64,000 nt of DNA from Kutzneria buriramensis (GTDB taxonomy: Bacteria; Actinomycetota; Actinomycetes; Mycobacteriales; Pseudonocardiaceae). Where the stretch lies: NCBI RefSeq assembly GCF_003387475.1, contig NZ_QUNO01000001.1, positions 744,001-808,000 of the forward strand, in the 5' to 3' direction. This document shows positions 51,161 to 59,899 of the stretch, piece after piece. The position numbers and the translations under genes were made by a program. Each line of letters begins with the position of its first letter. The first letter of the stretch is position 1. The notes below the pieces were generated by a model that had not been told where the DNA came from, made no database searches, and saw nothing but the letters and a program-made list of their open reading frames with translations.

Positions 51161-52086
51161 CGGCCCGATCCGTCGGCCTGCCCAGCACGGTCCGCGCCGA
51201 CGGGCTGCCCGAGCGCGTCACGATCTGGGAGGTCGGCGCGCGCGACGGCCTCCAGAACGAGTCGTCGGTCGTGGACGTCGCGGTGAAGCTGGAGTTCCTG
51301 GACCGGCTGGCCGACGCCGGCCTGTCCGTGCTGGAGGCGACCAGCTTCGTGCACCCGCAGTGGGTGCCGCAGCTGGCCGACGCCGAGCAGCTGTTGGCCG
51401 GCCTCAAGCAGCGGGACGGCGTGGCCTACCCGGTGCTGGTGCCCAACGAGCGCGGCCTGGACCGCGCGCTGGCCGCCGGCGTCCGGCACATCGCGATCTT
51501 CGGCAGCGCCACCGAGACGTTCGCCAACAAGAACCTCAACCGAACTCTGGACGAACAGTTCGCGATGTTCGAGCCGGTGGTCGCCCGCGCCCGCAAGGAG
51601 GGCCTGGACGTCCGCGCCTACGTGTCGATGTGCTTCGGCGACCCTTGGGAGGGGCACGTATCGCCGGCGCAGGTGGTGTCGGTCGGGACCCGGCTGCTGG
51701 ACATGGGCTGCTCGCAGCTGTCGCTGGGCGACACCATCGGCGTCGCCACGCCCGGACAGGTCGAGGCGGTCGTCGGCGGCTTCCCGACGGTCGACAACCT
51801 GGCCGTGCACTTCCACGACACCTACGGCCAGGCGCTGTCGAACACGTTGGCGGCACTGCGTTGTGGAGTGACCACAGTGGACTCGTCGGCCGGCGGCCTG
51901 GGCGGCTGTCCGTACGCGGAGTCGGCGACCGGCAACCTCGCCACCGAGGACCTGGTGTGGATGCTGGACGGTCTGGGTGTCGAGCACGGCGTCGACCTGG
52001 ACGCGCTGGTAGCCACCAGCGCGTGGATGGCGGAGCGGCTGGGGCGGCCGAGCCCGTCGCGGGTCGTGCGGGCCCTGGCCGGATGA
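51157..52086 (+). CDS. hydroxymethylglutaryl-CoA lyase
   Basis: 309 residues from GTG 51157 (GTGA overlap). Cleaves HMG-CoA to acetoacetate and acetyl-CoA, last step of leucine breakdown. TIM-barrel motifs: WEVGARDGLQNESS (metal and catalytic Arg/Asp), HFHDTYGQALSN (metal His) and the HMG-CoA lyase signature GLGGCPYAESATGN with the catalytic Cys. Co-transcribed with the following acetyltransferase and cbiZ by 4-base overlaps. Confidence 0.93.
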   Translation: MTARSVGLPSTVRADGLPERVTIWEVGARDGLQNESSVVDVAVKLEFLDRLADAGLSVLEATSFVHPQWVPQLADAEQLLAGLKQRDGVAYPVLVPNERGLDRALAAGVRHIAIFGSATETFANKNLNRTLDEQFAMFEPVVARARKEGLDVRAYVSMCFGDPWEGHVSPAQVVSVGTRLLDMGCSQLSLGDTIGVATPGQVEAVVGGFPTVDNLAVHFHDTYGQALSNTLAALRCGVTTVDSSAGGLGGCPYAESATGNLATEDLVWMLDGLGVEHGVDLDALVATSAWMAERLGRPSPSRVVRALAG

Positions 52087-52679
52087 GTGCCGGCACCGGG
52101 CTCGACGTCACGGTCGAGGCCCTGACCGAGCGGAACTGGCCCGCGCTCCAGGAGTTGCTCGGGCCGCAGGGCGGCGCCAGCGGCTGCTGGTGCATGTGGT
52201 TCCGCCGCACGGCCACGGAGTTCAAGCGCAACAAGGGGGAGCCGAACCGCGAGGCGCTGGGGGAGCTCGTCGGCTCCGGCGAGCCGGTGGGTCTGCTCGC
52301 GATGGACGCCGGCGGTCGGGCCCTGGGCTGGGTGGCCGTCGCGCCGCGGCTGGCGCACATCCGCCTGGACCGCTCCGCGGTCGCCGCGCCGCCCGATCCC
52401 CGTGAAGACCTGTCGGACGTGTGGTCGGTGACCTGTTTCTTCGTGCACCGCACGGCCCGCGGTACCGGCATCACGAGATCGCTTCTGGCCGCCGCCGTGA
52501 CCTACGCGGCAGAGCACGGCGCCCGCTGCATCGAGGGCTACCCCACCGACACGGACGGGGAACGCAAGCAGGTCAGCACCCTGTACCACGGCACCCTGGC
52601 GATGTTCATGGAAGCCGGCTTCGAGCTGATCGGCCGGCGGGGCATCAAGCGGGCCCTGGTCCGGAGAGACCTCCGGTGA
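52083..52679 (+). CDS. GNAT-family N-acetyltransferase
   Basis: 198 residues from ATG 52083 (ATGA overlap). GASGCWCMWFRRTATEFKRN near the start and VTCFFVHRTARGTGITRSLL with the acetyl-CoA loop are typical of a subgroup found widely in actinomycetes. Near the end FMEAGFELIGRRGIKRALVR. Substrate unknown. Overlaps cbiZ by 4 bases. Confidence 0.85.
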   Translation: MSAGTGLDVTVEALTERNWPALQELLGPQGGASGCWCMWFRRTATEFKRNKGEPNREALGELVGSGEPVGLLAMDAGGRALGWVAVAPRLAHIRLDRSAVAAPPDPREDLSDVWSVTCFFVHRTARGTGITRSLLAAAVTYAAEHGARCIEGYPTDTDGERKQVSTLYHGTLAMFMEAGFELIGRRGIKRALVRRDLR

Positions 52680-53272
52680 TCACGGCCTTCGTCGACTCGT
52701 CGCCGGTGCTCGTGTGGCGTTTCGACGAACCCCGGCTGGCCATTTCCTCGGCGCCCTACGGCGGCGGCATCGGCGATCGCGGTTGGGTGCTCAACGCCAC
52801 CGTGCCATCGGGCTACGACCGGCTCGACCCGGACCGACACATCGCGGAGATCGCCCGGGAGCTCAACCTGGCCGGCCCCGGCATCGGCCTGCTCACCGCC
52901 GTGGACGTGCGCAAGGTCATCGCGGTGACGGAACGAGGCGTCACCGCCTACGTGACCACCGGGGTGCGCGTGCCGACCTGGGCCGCCGCGCCCGACGCCA
53001 CCGGCGAACGCATCGGCACCATCAACGCCGTGTGCCGGCTGCCCGTCCGATTAGGACCCGCGGCGCTGGTGAACGCCGTGGCCACCGTGACGGAGGCCAA
53101 GTCTCAGGCCCTGTTCGAGGCCGGCGTCGACGGCACCGGCACCGCCACCGACGCGGTTGTGTTGCTGTGCCCCACTTTCGGGCCCGCCGAGCAGTACGGC
53201 GGGCCGCGCTCGCGGATCGGCGCCGCGCTGGCCCGCGCCGTGCACGAGGCCGTCAGCTCCGGGCTGCGCTAG
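52676..53272 (+). CDS. cbiZ: adenosylcobinamide amidohydrolase
   Basis: 198 residues from GTG 52676 (GTGA overlap). Family pattern: LNATVPSGYDRLDPDRHIAE, GIGLLTAVDVRKV, AYVTTGVRVPTWAA, GTINAVCRLPVRLGPAALVN, TVTEAKSQALFEAG and GTATDAVVLLCP. CbiZ removes the aminopropanol tail of cobinamide so that it can be rebuilt into cobalamin. It is last in an operon with HMG-CoA lyase; no other cobalamin gene is near. Convergent overlap of 20 bases with the next gene. Confidence 0.88.
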   Translation: MITAFVDSSPVLVWRFDEPRLAISSAPYGGGIGDRGWVLNATVPSGYDRLDPDRHIAEIARELNLAGPGIGLLTAVDVRKVIAVTERGVTAYVTTGVRVPTWAAAPDATGERIGTINAVCRLPVRLGPAALVNAVATVTEAKSQALFEAGVDGTGTATDAVVLLCPTFGPAEQYGGPRSRIGAALARAVHEAVSSGLR

Positions 53273-53699
53273 TCCCGAACATGCCCGTGAACGTGGACCG
53301 CAGCACCGGCTGGCCGTCCCGGTCGGCCTGCGCGCGGATCTCCACCAGGCCCAGATTCGGCCGGCTGCGCGAGAGCCGTGCGGACAGCACCTCCAGCGAG
53401 AAGTCCAGTTTGTCCCCCGGGAACACCGGCGCCGGCCACAGCAGGTCCTTGCCGCCGGGGGAGCCCTGCGAGGTCGAGCCGGCCAGCACGCGGTCCGCGT
53501 ACGCCCGCATCCACAGGCACATGGTGTACCAGCCGGACGCGCACAGGCCGCCGAGCACGGAGTTCTTGCCGGCCTCCTCGTCGAGGTGGAACGGCTGCGG
53601 GTCGAACCGGGCGGCGAAGGCCACCATCTCGTCCCGGTCCACGACGGTGCTGCCCAGCTCGACCACGCGGCCGGCGGGCAGGTCCTCGAATGCGATCAC
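53253..53699 (-). CDS. MaoC-like hot-dog dehydratase
   Basis: 148 residues from GTG 53699. MaoC/R-hydratase pattern: VVELGSTVVDRDEMVAFAARFDPQPFHLD..., where the D-x4-H pair is catalytic, then GLCASGWYTMCLWMRAY. Expected to hydrate enoyl-CoA. The last 20 bases overlap cbiZ on the opposite strand. Confidence 0.85.
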   Translation of the reverse strand: MIAFEDLPAGRVVELGSTVVDRDEMVAFAARFDPQPFHLDEEAGKNSVLGGLCASGWYTMCLWMRAYADRVLAGSTSQGSPGGKDLLWPAPVFPGDKLDFSLEVLSARLSRSRPNLGLVEIRAQADRDGQPVLRSTFTGMFGTSAARS

Positions 53700-53787
53700 G
53701 GCTCATTCCTACCCGATCGGGTGGAACCGAACGCGGCGAACGGACGTCCGACCCTCTGACGTGCTCACCATGGCGGGAGGTTACGGC

Positions 53788-54228
53788 GTGCCAGTTGACC
53801 ACCAGGCCGAGGTCGACCAGCTGATGGCCGACTACCGGCGGAGTCGGGAGCAACTGGTCGCGGTGCAGCGCGGGCTGGCCGCGATCCAGGAGACCGCGAC
53901 CAGTCACGACGAGCTGGTGACCGTGACCGTCGGGCCCAGGGGAACGCTGATCGACCTGGTCATCGACGAGCTCGCCTACCGGCGGCTGCGGCCGGCCGAA
54001 CTGGCCGAGACGATCGTGCGCACCACGGATCTGGCGGTCGCCCGCGCGACCAAGCGCATGCACGAGCAGCTGGCGTCGGTGCTGCCGGCTGGGGCCGATC
54101 CCGACGCCGTGCTGTCCGGCCGCGCCGACGTGACCGACGCCGAGGTCGCGCCGGCGCCGCGGCCGGCGTCCCGCGAGGACGACAGCTTCGAGCACCGCAA
54201 CTGGCTGGTGGACGGGAGGAACGCGTGA
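53788..54228 (+). CDS. YbaB/EbfC-family protein
   Basis: 146 residues. I choose GTG 53788 with GGGAGGT 6 bases before it; the ATG at 53770 is in frame. Helix DQLMADYRRSREQLVAVQRG, then VTVTVGPRGTLIDLVIDELAY (the YbaB beta-sheet) and a second helix, followed by an acidic C-terminus. YbaB proteins bind DNA, but in Pseudonocardiales such genes often precede WXG100-like secretion genes. Overlaps the next start (GTGA). Confidence 0.82.
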   Translation: MPVDHQAEVDQLMADYRRSREQLVAVQRGLAAIQETATSHDELVTVTVGPRGTLIDLVIDELAYRRLRPAELAETIVRTTDLAVARATKRMHEQLASVLPAGADPDAVLSGRADVTDAEVAPAPRPASREDDSFEHRNWLVDGRNA

Positions 54229-54536
54229 ACACCGGCGGTTTCAGCACCGACGTCGAGCGGGTACTGGATCGGGCGGGCCAGCTCGACGGGCTGTCCGGCA
54301 CCGCGCAGTCGATCTTCACCGAGCTGTCCGACGCGCTGGCCGAAGCCGGCCGGTGCTGGGGCGGCGACTCGGTCGGGCAGAGCTTCGCCACCGGCTACCT
54401 CGAGTCCGCCGAGGCGACGTTCGAGCTGGTCAAGGCCCTGCCCGGGCAGCTGACCGACGTCGGCGGGCGGCTGGCCAAGCACGCGCACATCCACCGGTCG
54501 GCCGACCAGGTCATCGCCACCGGCACGTCGGACTGA
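54225..54536 (+). CDS. WXG100-like secretion protein
   Basis: 103 residues from GTG 54225. Two helices around the turn RCWGGDSVGQSFATGYL (W-x-G), the size and plan of Esx/WXG100 proteins. Expected to be exported by type VII secretion, or to pair with the N-terminal helices of the TNT toxin coded next to it. Confidence 0.85.
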   Translation: MNTGGFSTDVERVLDRAGQLDGLSGTAQSIFTELSDALAEAGRCWGGDSVGQSFATGYLESAEATFELVKALPGQLTDVGGRLAKHAHIHRSADQVIATGTSD

Positions 54537-54544
54537 GGGGAAAC

Positions 54545-56722
54545 ATGGGCATCACCCTGCCGGCCGACCTGGCCGGGATCGCCGGGCAGGTCGGCGTGCA
54601 GTGGCCGCAGGCCGACGAGACCAAGATGCACAACGCCGCGCAGGCGTGGCGGACGGCCGCGGCCAAGCTGACGACGCTGGCCAAGGACGCCGACAAGGCC
54701 GCCAGCGACGCGCTCGGCGCGATGAGCGGCCAGGCCGCGGACGCCGCCGACCAGTACTGGGGCAAGTTCGTGCAGGGCGAGAACGCCAAGTTCACGCAGG
54801 CCGTGCAGGGCTGCCTGGCCGCCGCCGACCGGTTGGAGCAGGCCGCGCAGAAGATCGGCGCCGCCAAGGTCGAGATCGTGCGCAAGCTGACGGCGGTGTC
54901 GCAGCAGGCCGGGGCGGCCGGCGCGACGCCCGGCGACCTGTCCAAGGCCGGCCTGCCGACGCTGCTGTCGGGGGCCGGCGCGGACATCAACGGCATCCTC
55001 GGCGACCTCACCGGCGCGGTGAACCCGTCGACCCTGGCCACGCCGACCGTCACGGCGGATACGCCGGCCGATCTGTCGTACCAGGCGACCGGGAAGAACG
55101 GCGGCCTGCTGGGGTTGTCCTCCGGGCTGCCGACCGTGGACGGGCTGATGTCGACGCCGGGCGTGGACCCGACGCGGTTCCAGGTCGACCCGGCCACAGG
55201 TCAATATGTCGACAAAACCACGGGGCAGGTGATCGACCCGAAGACCGGCCTGCCGGTGCTGCCGGTGATGGGCGCCGACGCGCCAACCGGGCAGTTCCCC
55301 GTGGGTGGCCCCCATCCGGCCGGGGCTCCGCCGGTCGTGCCGCTGGACAACTCCGCCGCGCCGACCGGGCCTGTACCGCGGCACGTCGTCGACGCCGCAA
55401 CGCCGCCGGACTACGGCGGCGGTTACTCGGGTGGCGGTGGCGGTGGCTACACGCCCTCGCCGGTGTACTCGGATCCCACGCCGACGGGGCCGGTGCATGT
55501 CGCGCCGCACGTGCCGCAGTCGACGACCGTGCAGTCGGCGGCTCCCGTGTACAGCCCGCCTCCGGCACCGGAGGCGCCCGCGTACCAGGCGCCTAGTGGC
55601 GGTGGCGGCAACACGTACTGGACGCCGCCGGCGGATGCGCCGGTCGCCGCCGGTCCTGGTGGCGTGGCAGGTCCGCGCATGCCGGTCGGGCCGGTGTACG
55701 GCGCGCCCGGTGCGCCGGGGATCAGCGCGCCGGGCGGTCCCGTTGCCGGTGCTCCCGTTGCCGGAGGGCCTGTCGCCGGGGGTCCGGCTGCCGGCGGTCC
55801 TGTCGCTGGCGGTGTTGCCGGGGGGCCTGTTGCCGGTGGTGGCGCTGTCGGCGGCCCGATGGCTGGTGGCGCTGGGTCCGTCGGTGCCGGCCAGCCGGGC
55901 GTCGGCGCTGGTCAGGGCGCTGTCGGCCAGGCGTACGCGCAGCAGCCGCCCGGCGGCGCGCAGGGCGCGGGTGCCGGCGCGATCGTCAACTCGACGACGC
56001 GCCGACCGTCGCCCGGCGACCTCTCGGGCGTGTACGTCGACCCTTCCGTCGCCCCGGTGAAGCCGGTGGTGAAGAAGACCGTCTCGCCGGGCCTGTTCCT
56101 CGTCTACATGTTCCCCATCGGCCACATGCCGACGCCCAGCTCACGGCCGGCGCGGCAGCTGCCGCCGCCGCCCGCCGAGGTCGACTACGCCGCCGGCCTG
56201 CGGTTCCCGCCGCACGACCACCCCGACTCCGGCCTCATCCAGGCGCTCGGGTCGACGCCGGCCGAGGCGCCCGAACCGCGTGGCGGCGAGGACAGCGGGC
56301 TGGCCGACGGCTACGACCCCCTCGGCGGCGAGAACGAGCGGGACTGGGACCGCCGGTTCCTGGTCCGCGCCGGCACCGAGGAGCGCCGCGCCGAGTACGC
56401 GTGGCCGCCCGGCGAGCTGTTCCCCGAGGGCGGCTGCGACGCCGGCGAGGCCGTCGTGCTCGAACCCGGCGCCGTCATCGACCGCTTCGGCACCCCCGAG
56501 GGGCGCGTGTTCAGCGCCGAGAACACCCCGTTCACGCAGCGCTCGCTGCCGCCCGAGCACCTTGAGGCCGGCTATCGCCGGTACCGGGTGCTCGCCCCGC
56601 TGCCCATGTGGCAGACGATCAGCGCCGCCTGGTTCGCCCAGGCCGGCGGCGGCGTCCGCTACCGATCCGTCTACCCCGCCGCGGACCTCGTCGCGCTGGG
56701 CTTCCTGGAGGCTGTCGCATGA
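54545..56722 (+). CDS. type VII polymorphic toxin with C-terminal TNT domain
   Basis: 725 residues from ATG 54545 behind GAGGGG. Residues 1-140 form helical WXG/LXG-like segments (KMHNAAQAWRTAAAKLTTLA, AADAADQYWGKF). About 225-525 is a flexible Pro/Gly linker with a run of GGPVAGG repeats near 400-440. The last 110 residues (about 615-725) match the tuberculosis necrotizing toxin fold: WPPGELFPEGG, VLEPGAVIDRFGTPEGRVFS, TPFTQRSLPPEHL and GGGVRYRSVYPAADLV. TNT destroys NAD+. As I recall the family, the place often held by Gln in GGGxQY is Arg here; this needs an alignment. Confidence 0.87.
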   Translation: MGITLPADLAGIAGQVGVQWPQADETKMHNAAQAWRTAAAKLTTLAKDADKAASDALGAMSGQAADAADQYWGKFVQGENAKFTQAVQGCLAAADRLEQAAQKIGAAKVEIVRKLTAVSQQAGAAGATPGDLSKAGLPTLLSGAGADINGILGDLTGAVNPSTLATPTVTADTPADLSYQATGKNGGLLGLSSGLPTVDGLMSTPGVDPTRFQVDPATGQYVDKTTGQVIDPKTGLPVLPVMGADAPTGQFPVGGPHPAGAPPVVPLDNSAAPTGPVPRHVVDAATPPDYGGGYSGGGGGGYTPSPVYSDPTPTGPVHVAPHVPQSTTVQSAAPVYSPPPAPEAPAYQAPSGGGGNTYWTPPADAPVAAGPGGVAGPRMPVGPVYGAPGAPGISAPGGPVAGAPVAGGPVAGGPAAGGPVAGGVAGGPVAGGGAVGGPMAGGAGSVGAGQPGVGAGQGAVGQAYAQQPPGGAQGAGAGAIVNSTTRRPSPGDLSGVYVDPSVAPVKPVVKKTVSPGLFLVYMFPIGHMPTPSSRPARQLPPPPAEVDYAAGLRFPPHDHPDSGLIQALGSTPAEAPEPRGGEDSGLADGYDPLGGENERDWDRRFLVRAGTEERRAEYAWPPGELFPEGGCDAGEAVVLEPGAVIDRFGTPEGRVFSAENTPFTQRSLPPEHLEAGYRRYRVLAPLPMWQTISAAWFAQAGGGVRYRSVYPAADLVALGFLEAVA

Positions 56723-57075
56723 ACGCCGAGTCGATCACGACCTGGCTGGAGACCGTCGGCGTGCCCGCCGAGGTGGTCTCCGTCGGCACCGAGGCCGACA
56801 ACGCGTGGTGCCTGCTGCGGGAGGAGCCCCTCGGCGAGGAGGGGACCGTCACGTGGGAGGTGTTCTGGCGCGAGCAGGGCAACCGCTACGACTGGGCGCG
56901 GTTCAGCAACGAGCAGGTCGCCTGCCACTACCTGTTCGGCCGGCTGACCTGGGCGCAGGTGGCCCGCGGCGCGGTCGGCGTGCTGCCGGCGGTGGAACCG
57001 GCCGCACCAGTTCGGGCCGAGCCCGTTGCCGCCCAGCCGGCGCCCGCTCCGCAGGCGCCGGCTCCGCAGGTCTGA
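56719..57075 (+). CDS. probable immunity protein for the TNT toxin
   Basis: 118 residues from ATG 56719, starting in the toxin stop (ATGA). TTWLETVGVPAEVVSVGTEA, then AWCLLREEPLGEEGTVTWEV and RYDWARFSNEQVACHYLFGR; the alpha/beta pattern and acidity fit the immunity factors coded after TNT toxins. A Pro/Ala tail (AAQPAPAPQAPAPQV) follows the domain at about residue 90. Immunity function is inferred from position, coupling and general likeness. Confidence 0.8.
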   Translation: MNAESITTWLETVGVPAEVVSVGTEADNAWCLLREEPLGEEGTVTWEVFWREQGNRYDWARFSNEQVACHYLFGRLTWAQVARGAVGVLPAVEPAAPVRAEPVAAQPAPAPQAPAPQV

Positions 57076-57076
57076 C

Positions 57077-57859
57077 CTAGCGCGCCAGCAGGCGCAGCGC
57101 CTCGTCGTGCAGGTGGCCGTTGGTGCTCAGCGCCGAGCCGGCCGAGTAGTCCGGCTTGCCGCCGAGGTCGGTGAACCGGCCGCCGGCCTCGGTGACCAGG
57201 ATCTGCGCGAACGCCACGTCCCACGGATTGACGATCGCCTCCGCGGCGACGTCCATGACGCCCTCGGCGACCAGGCAGTGGCACCAGAAGTCGCCGAACG
57301 CCCGGCTCTCCCAGCAGGCGTCGACCAGCCGCAGGTAGGCCTCGCGCGAGTGGTAGGTGGTCCACGCGCCGAGGTCGGTGGTGGTCAGGTACGCGTCCTC
57401 CATGGCCGACACGCCCGAGACGGAGATCTTTCTCGGCTCGGTGAGCGGGTCGGACGTCCACGCGCCCTCGCCGGCGGCCGCCCACCAGCGGCGGCCCAGC
57501 GCCGGGGCGCTGCACAGGCCCACCTGCGGCTGGCCGTCGACGACCAGCGCCACCAGCGTTCCCCACACGGGCACGCCGCGCAGGAAGTTCTTGGTGCCGT
57601 CAATCGGATCCAGCACCCAGGTCCGCCCAGGCCCGGCGCTACCGCCGCGCTCCTCGCCCATGATCGCGTCGTCCGGACGTTCGGCGGCGATCAGCTCGCG
57701 CACCGCGTCCTCGACCGCGACGTCGGCGTCGGTGACCGGCGTGCGGTCCGGTTTGCGCTCCACCCGCAGGTCGCGGGCCCGGAACCGGGACAGTGTTATC
57801 GCGTCGGCCGCGTCCGCCAGCCGCAACGCCAAGGCCAAGTCGGCACCAAAGGTTGACAC
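57077..57859 (-). CDS. inositol monophosphatase family (HisN-like histidinol phosphatase)
   Basis: 260 residues from GTG 57859. Metal-binding motifs: AIMGEERGGS, WVLDPIDGTKNFLRGV and VNPWDVAFAQILVTEAGG. These fit Mg2+-dependent, Li+-sensitive phosphatases; in actinomycetes this subgroup is often histidinol-phosphate phosphatase (HisN), but inositol phosphate cannot be excluded. Its start region overlaps the promoter of the divergent response-regulator gene. Confidence 0.87.
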   Translation of the reverse strand: MSTFGADLALALRLADAADAITLSRFRARDLRVERKPDRTPVTDADVAVEDAVRELIAAERPDDAIMGEERGGSAGPGRTWVLDPIDGTKNFLRGVPVWGTLVALVVDGQPQVGLCSAPALGRRWWAAAGEGAWTSDPLTEPRKISVSGVSAMEDAYLTTTDLGAWTTYHSREAYLRLVDACWESRAFGDFWCHCLVAEGVMDVAAEAIVNPWDVAFAQILVTEAGGRFTDLGGKPDYSAGSALSTNGHLHDEALRLLAR

Positions 57860-57892
57860 GGGTTGGATGTTGTCACGCCTACTCTGACTGGC

Positions 57893-58567
57893 GTGAGCGT
57901 GGTACTGCTGGCCGAGGACGACCCGGCGATCGCCGATCCGCTGTCGCGTGCCCTGCACCGTGAGGGCTACGCCGTGCACGTCGTGGGCGACGGCCCGACT
58001 GCGCTGGACGCGGCCACCGCTGGTGGCGTGGACCTGCTCGTGCTGGACCTGGGCCTGCCCGGCATGGACGGGCTGGAGGTCTGCCGCCGGCTGCGCGCGG
58101 GCGGCCGGAGCGTGCCGGTGCTGATGCTGACCGCCCGGGCCGACGAGGTCGACTTCGTGGTCGGCCTGGACGCCGGCGCCGACGACTACGTGGCCAAGCC
58201 GTTCCGGCTGGCCGAGCTGCTGGCCCGGATCCGGGCGCTGCTGCGGCGCCGGTCGCCCGGCACCGTCGAGGTCAACGGCGTGCGGATGGACCTCGCCGCC
58301 CGGCGGGTCACTGTGGACGGTCGCGAGCTCCAGCTGGCCAACAAGGAGTTCGAGCTGCTGCGGGTGCTCATGCAGCACGCCGGCCAGGTGGTCACCCGTG
58401 AGGACATCCTGTCCGACGTGTGGAGCGGGCCCGAGCTGAAGAGCAGCAAGACCCTCGACATGCACATGTCGTGGCTGCGCCGCAAGCTCGGCGACGGCTC
58501 GCCCAAGGCCGCCGAGCGCCGGATCGCGACCGTGCGCGGGGTCGGGTTCCGCTTCAACTCCGAGTAG
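57893..58567 (+). CDS. OmpR-family response regulator
   Basis: 224 residues from GTG 57893 (VSVVLLAEDDPAIADPLSRA). Receiver domain with acidic pocket (EDD), phospho-acceptor Asp in LLVLDLGLPGMDGLEV (about 52), and the switch Lys in DYVAKPFRLAE; then a winged-helix DNA-binding domain from about 127 (KEFELLRVLMQHAGQVVTRE, VRGVGFRFNSE). A TTGACA at 57853 is a likely -35. Followed after 3 bases by its sensor kinase. Confidence 0.94.
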   Translation: MSVVLLAEDDPAIADPLSRALHREGYAVHVVGDGPTALDAATAGGVDLLVLDLGLPGMDGLEVCRRLRAGGRSVPVLMLTARADEVDFVVGLDAGADDYVAKPFRLAELLARIRALLRRRSPGTVEVNGVRMDLAARRVTVDGRELQLANKEFELLRVLMQHAGQVVTREDILSDVWSGPELKSSKTLDMHMSWLRRKLGDGSPKAAERRIATVRGVGFRFNSE

Positions 58568-58570
58568 CGG

Positions 58571-59851
58571 ATGCGCAAGAAGATCCTCCAGGCCATCCTG
58601 CTGGCGGTCGCCGTCACCGGCCTCGCGCTGGGCGGGCCGCTGGTGTACACGACGGTGCTGCTGGTCGAGAGCAACGTGCGGGCGTCGCTGAACGAGAACG
58701 CCGCGCGCGTCGCCGACCTGCTCGACGAGCAGTACGCGCAGAAGCACACGATCAAGGTCGACGACATCCGGATCGCGCTGCCGAAGACGTCGTACCTCAA
58801 GGTGACCGGTCCGGACGGCTCCGTCAGCCGCACCGGGACGCAGACCACCGGCGACGTCGTGACCGCCACCGCCAACCTCGTGCCGTCGGGCTCCATCGAG
58901 CTGTCCATCCCCGCCGACCGCATGCGCCGCGACCAGCTCAGCGAGGGCGGGTTAGTGCTGCTGCTGCTCGTGCTGTCGGTCAGCATCGGCACCGTCGTCG
59001 CCACCCTCACCGCGCGGCGGCTCGCCGAGCCCCTTCAGCACGTCGCCGAGCGCGCCACCCGGCTCGGCGCCGGCGACTTCCGTCCGGACGCGCGCCGGCA
59101 CGGCGTGCAGGAGCTCGACGCCCTCGCCGAGGCGCTCGACACGTCCGCCGCCGCGCTGGCCCAGCTCGTCACGCGGGAGCGGGAGCTCGTCGGCGACGTG
59201 TCCCACCAGCTGCGCAGCCGGCTCACCGCGCTTCAGCTCCGGCTCGAGGCGCTGGCCATGCATCCGGAGGAGGAGACCGCCGCCGAGGCGGGTGCCGCGT
59301 TGGAGCAGGCCGACCGGTTGGCTGAGGTGCTCGACGAGTTGCTCGCCGCCGCCCGGGCCGCCCGGGCGATGGGCGCCGAGCCGCTGGAGCTGGCCACCGA
59401 GCTGCCCGTCATCGTCGAGGAATGGCGGCAGCGGCTGCGGGCCGAGGGCCGGTTGCTGCGGATGAAGGTGCCCGACAGCCTCGTCGTACGGGCCACCCCC
59501 GCGCGGCTTCGGGAGGCCATCGGCGTGCTGCTCGACAACGCCCTCCAGCACGGCGACGGCACCGTCACCGTCGCTGCCCGCGTCAGCGAGGGCACCGCCG
59601 TCATCGAGGTCTCCGACGCCGGCCTCGGCGTGCCCGACGAGCTCGCCGGTCACATCTTCGAACGCGGCGTCTCCGGCCACGGCTCGACCGGCGTCGGCCT
59701 TGCCCTGGCCCGTGCCCTCGTCGACGCCGACGGCGGCCGCATGCAGCTCGCCACGGCCCGCCCCGCCACCTTCGTGATCTTCCTCCCCGTCCCCAAGTCC
59801 GACGACCTCCTCGCCGGCGTGGGCTGGCGCGCCGACCCCGGCCCCCGCTGA
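58571..59851 (+). CDS. sensor histidine kinase
   Basis: 426 residues. Two membrane segments (about 7-30 and 123-145) frame an outer sensing domain of about 90 residues. HAMP (TARRLAEPLQHVAERATRL), then phospho-acceptor His in GDVSHQLRSRLTAL and ATPase domain with LLDNALQHGDGTV (N box), VSDAGLGVPDEL (G1) and GHGSTGVGLALARALV (G2). Partner of the preceding response regulator. The TGA is directly followed by a dispersed repeat. Confidence 0.94.
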   Translation: MRKKILQAILLAVAVTGLALGGPLVYTTVLLVESNVRASLNENAARVADLLDEQYAQKHTIKVDDIRIALPKTSYLKVTGPDGSVSRTGTQTTGDVVTATANLVPSGSIELSIPADRMRRDQLSEGGLVLLLLVLSVSIGTVVATLTARRLAEPLQHVAERATRLGAGDFRPDARRHGVQELDALAEALDTSAAALAQLVTRERELVGDVSHQLRSRLTALQLRLEALAMHPEEETAAEAGAALEQADRLAEVLDELLAAARAARAMGAEPLELATELPVIVEEWRQRLRAEGRLLRMKVPDSLVVRATPARLREAIGVLLDNALQHGDGTVTVAARVSEGTAVIEVSDAGLGVPDELAGHIFERGVSGHGSTGVGLALARALVDADGGRMQLATARPATFVIFLPVPKSDDLLAGVGWRADPGPR

Positions 59852-59899
59852 CCCCCGCGAGTCGCGCTCTCACGCACACCGAATGTAGATCTGGGGCAC
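59852..59899 (+). repeat. dispersed 3'-end repeat (site F)
   Basis: Copy reading CCCCCGCGAGTCGCG, CTCTCACGCACACCGAATGT, then AGATCTGGGGCAC. It starts with the base after the kinase TGA, same orientation. Confidence 0.88.
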
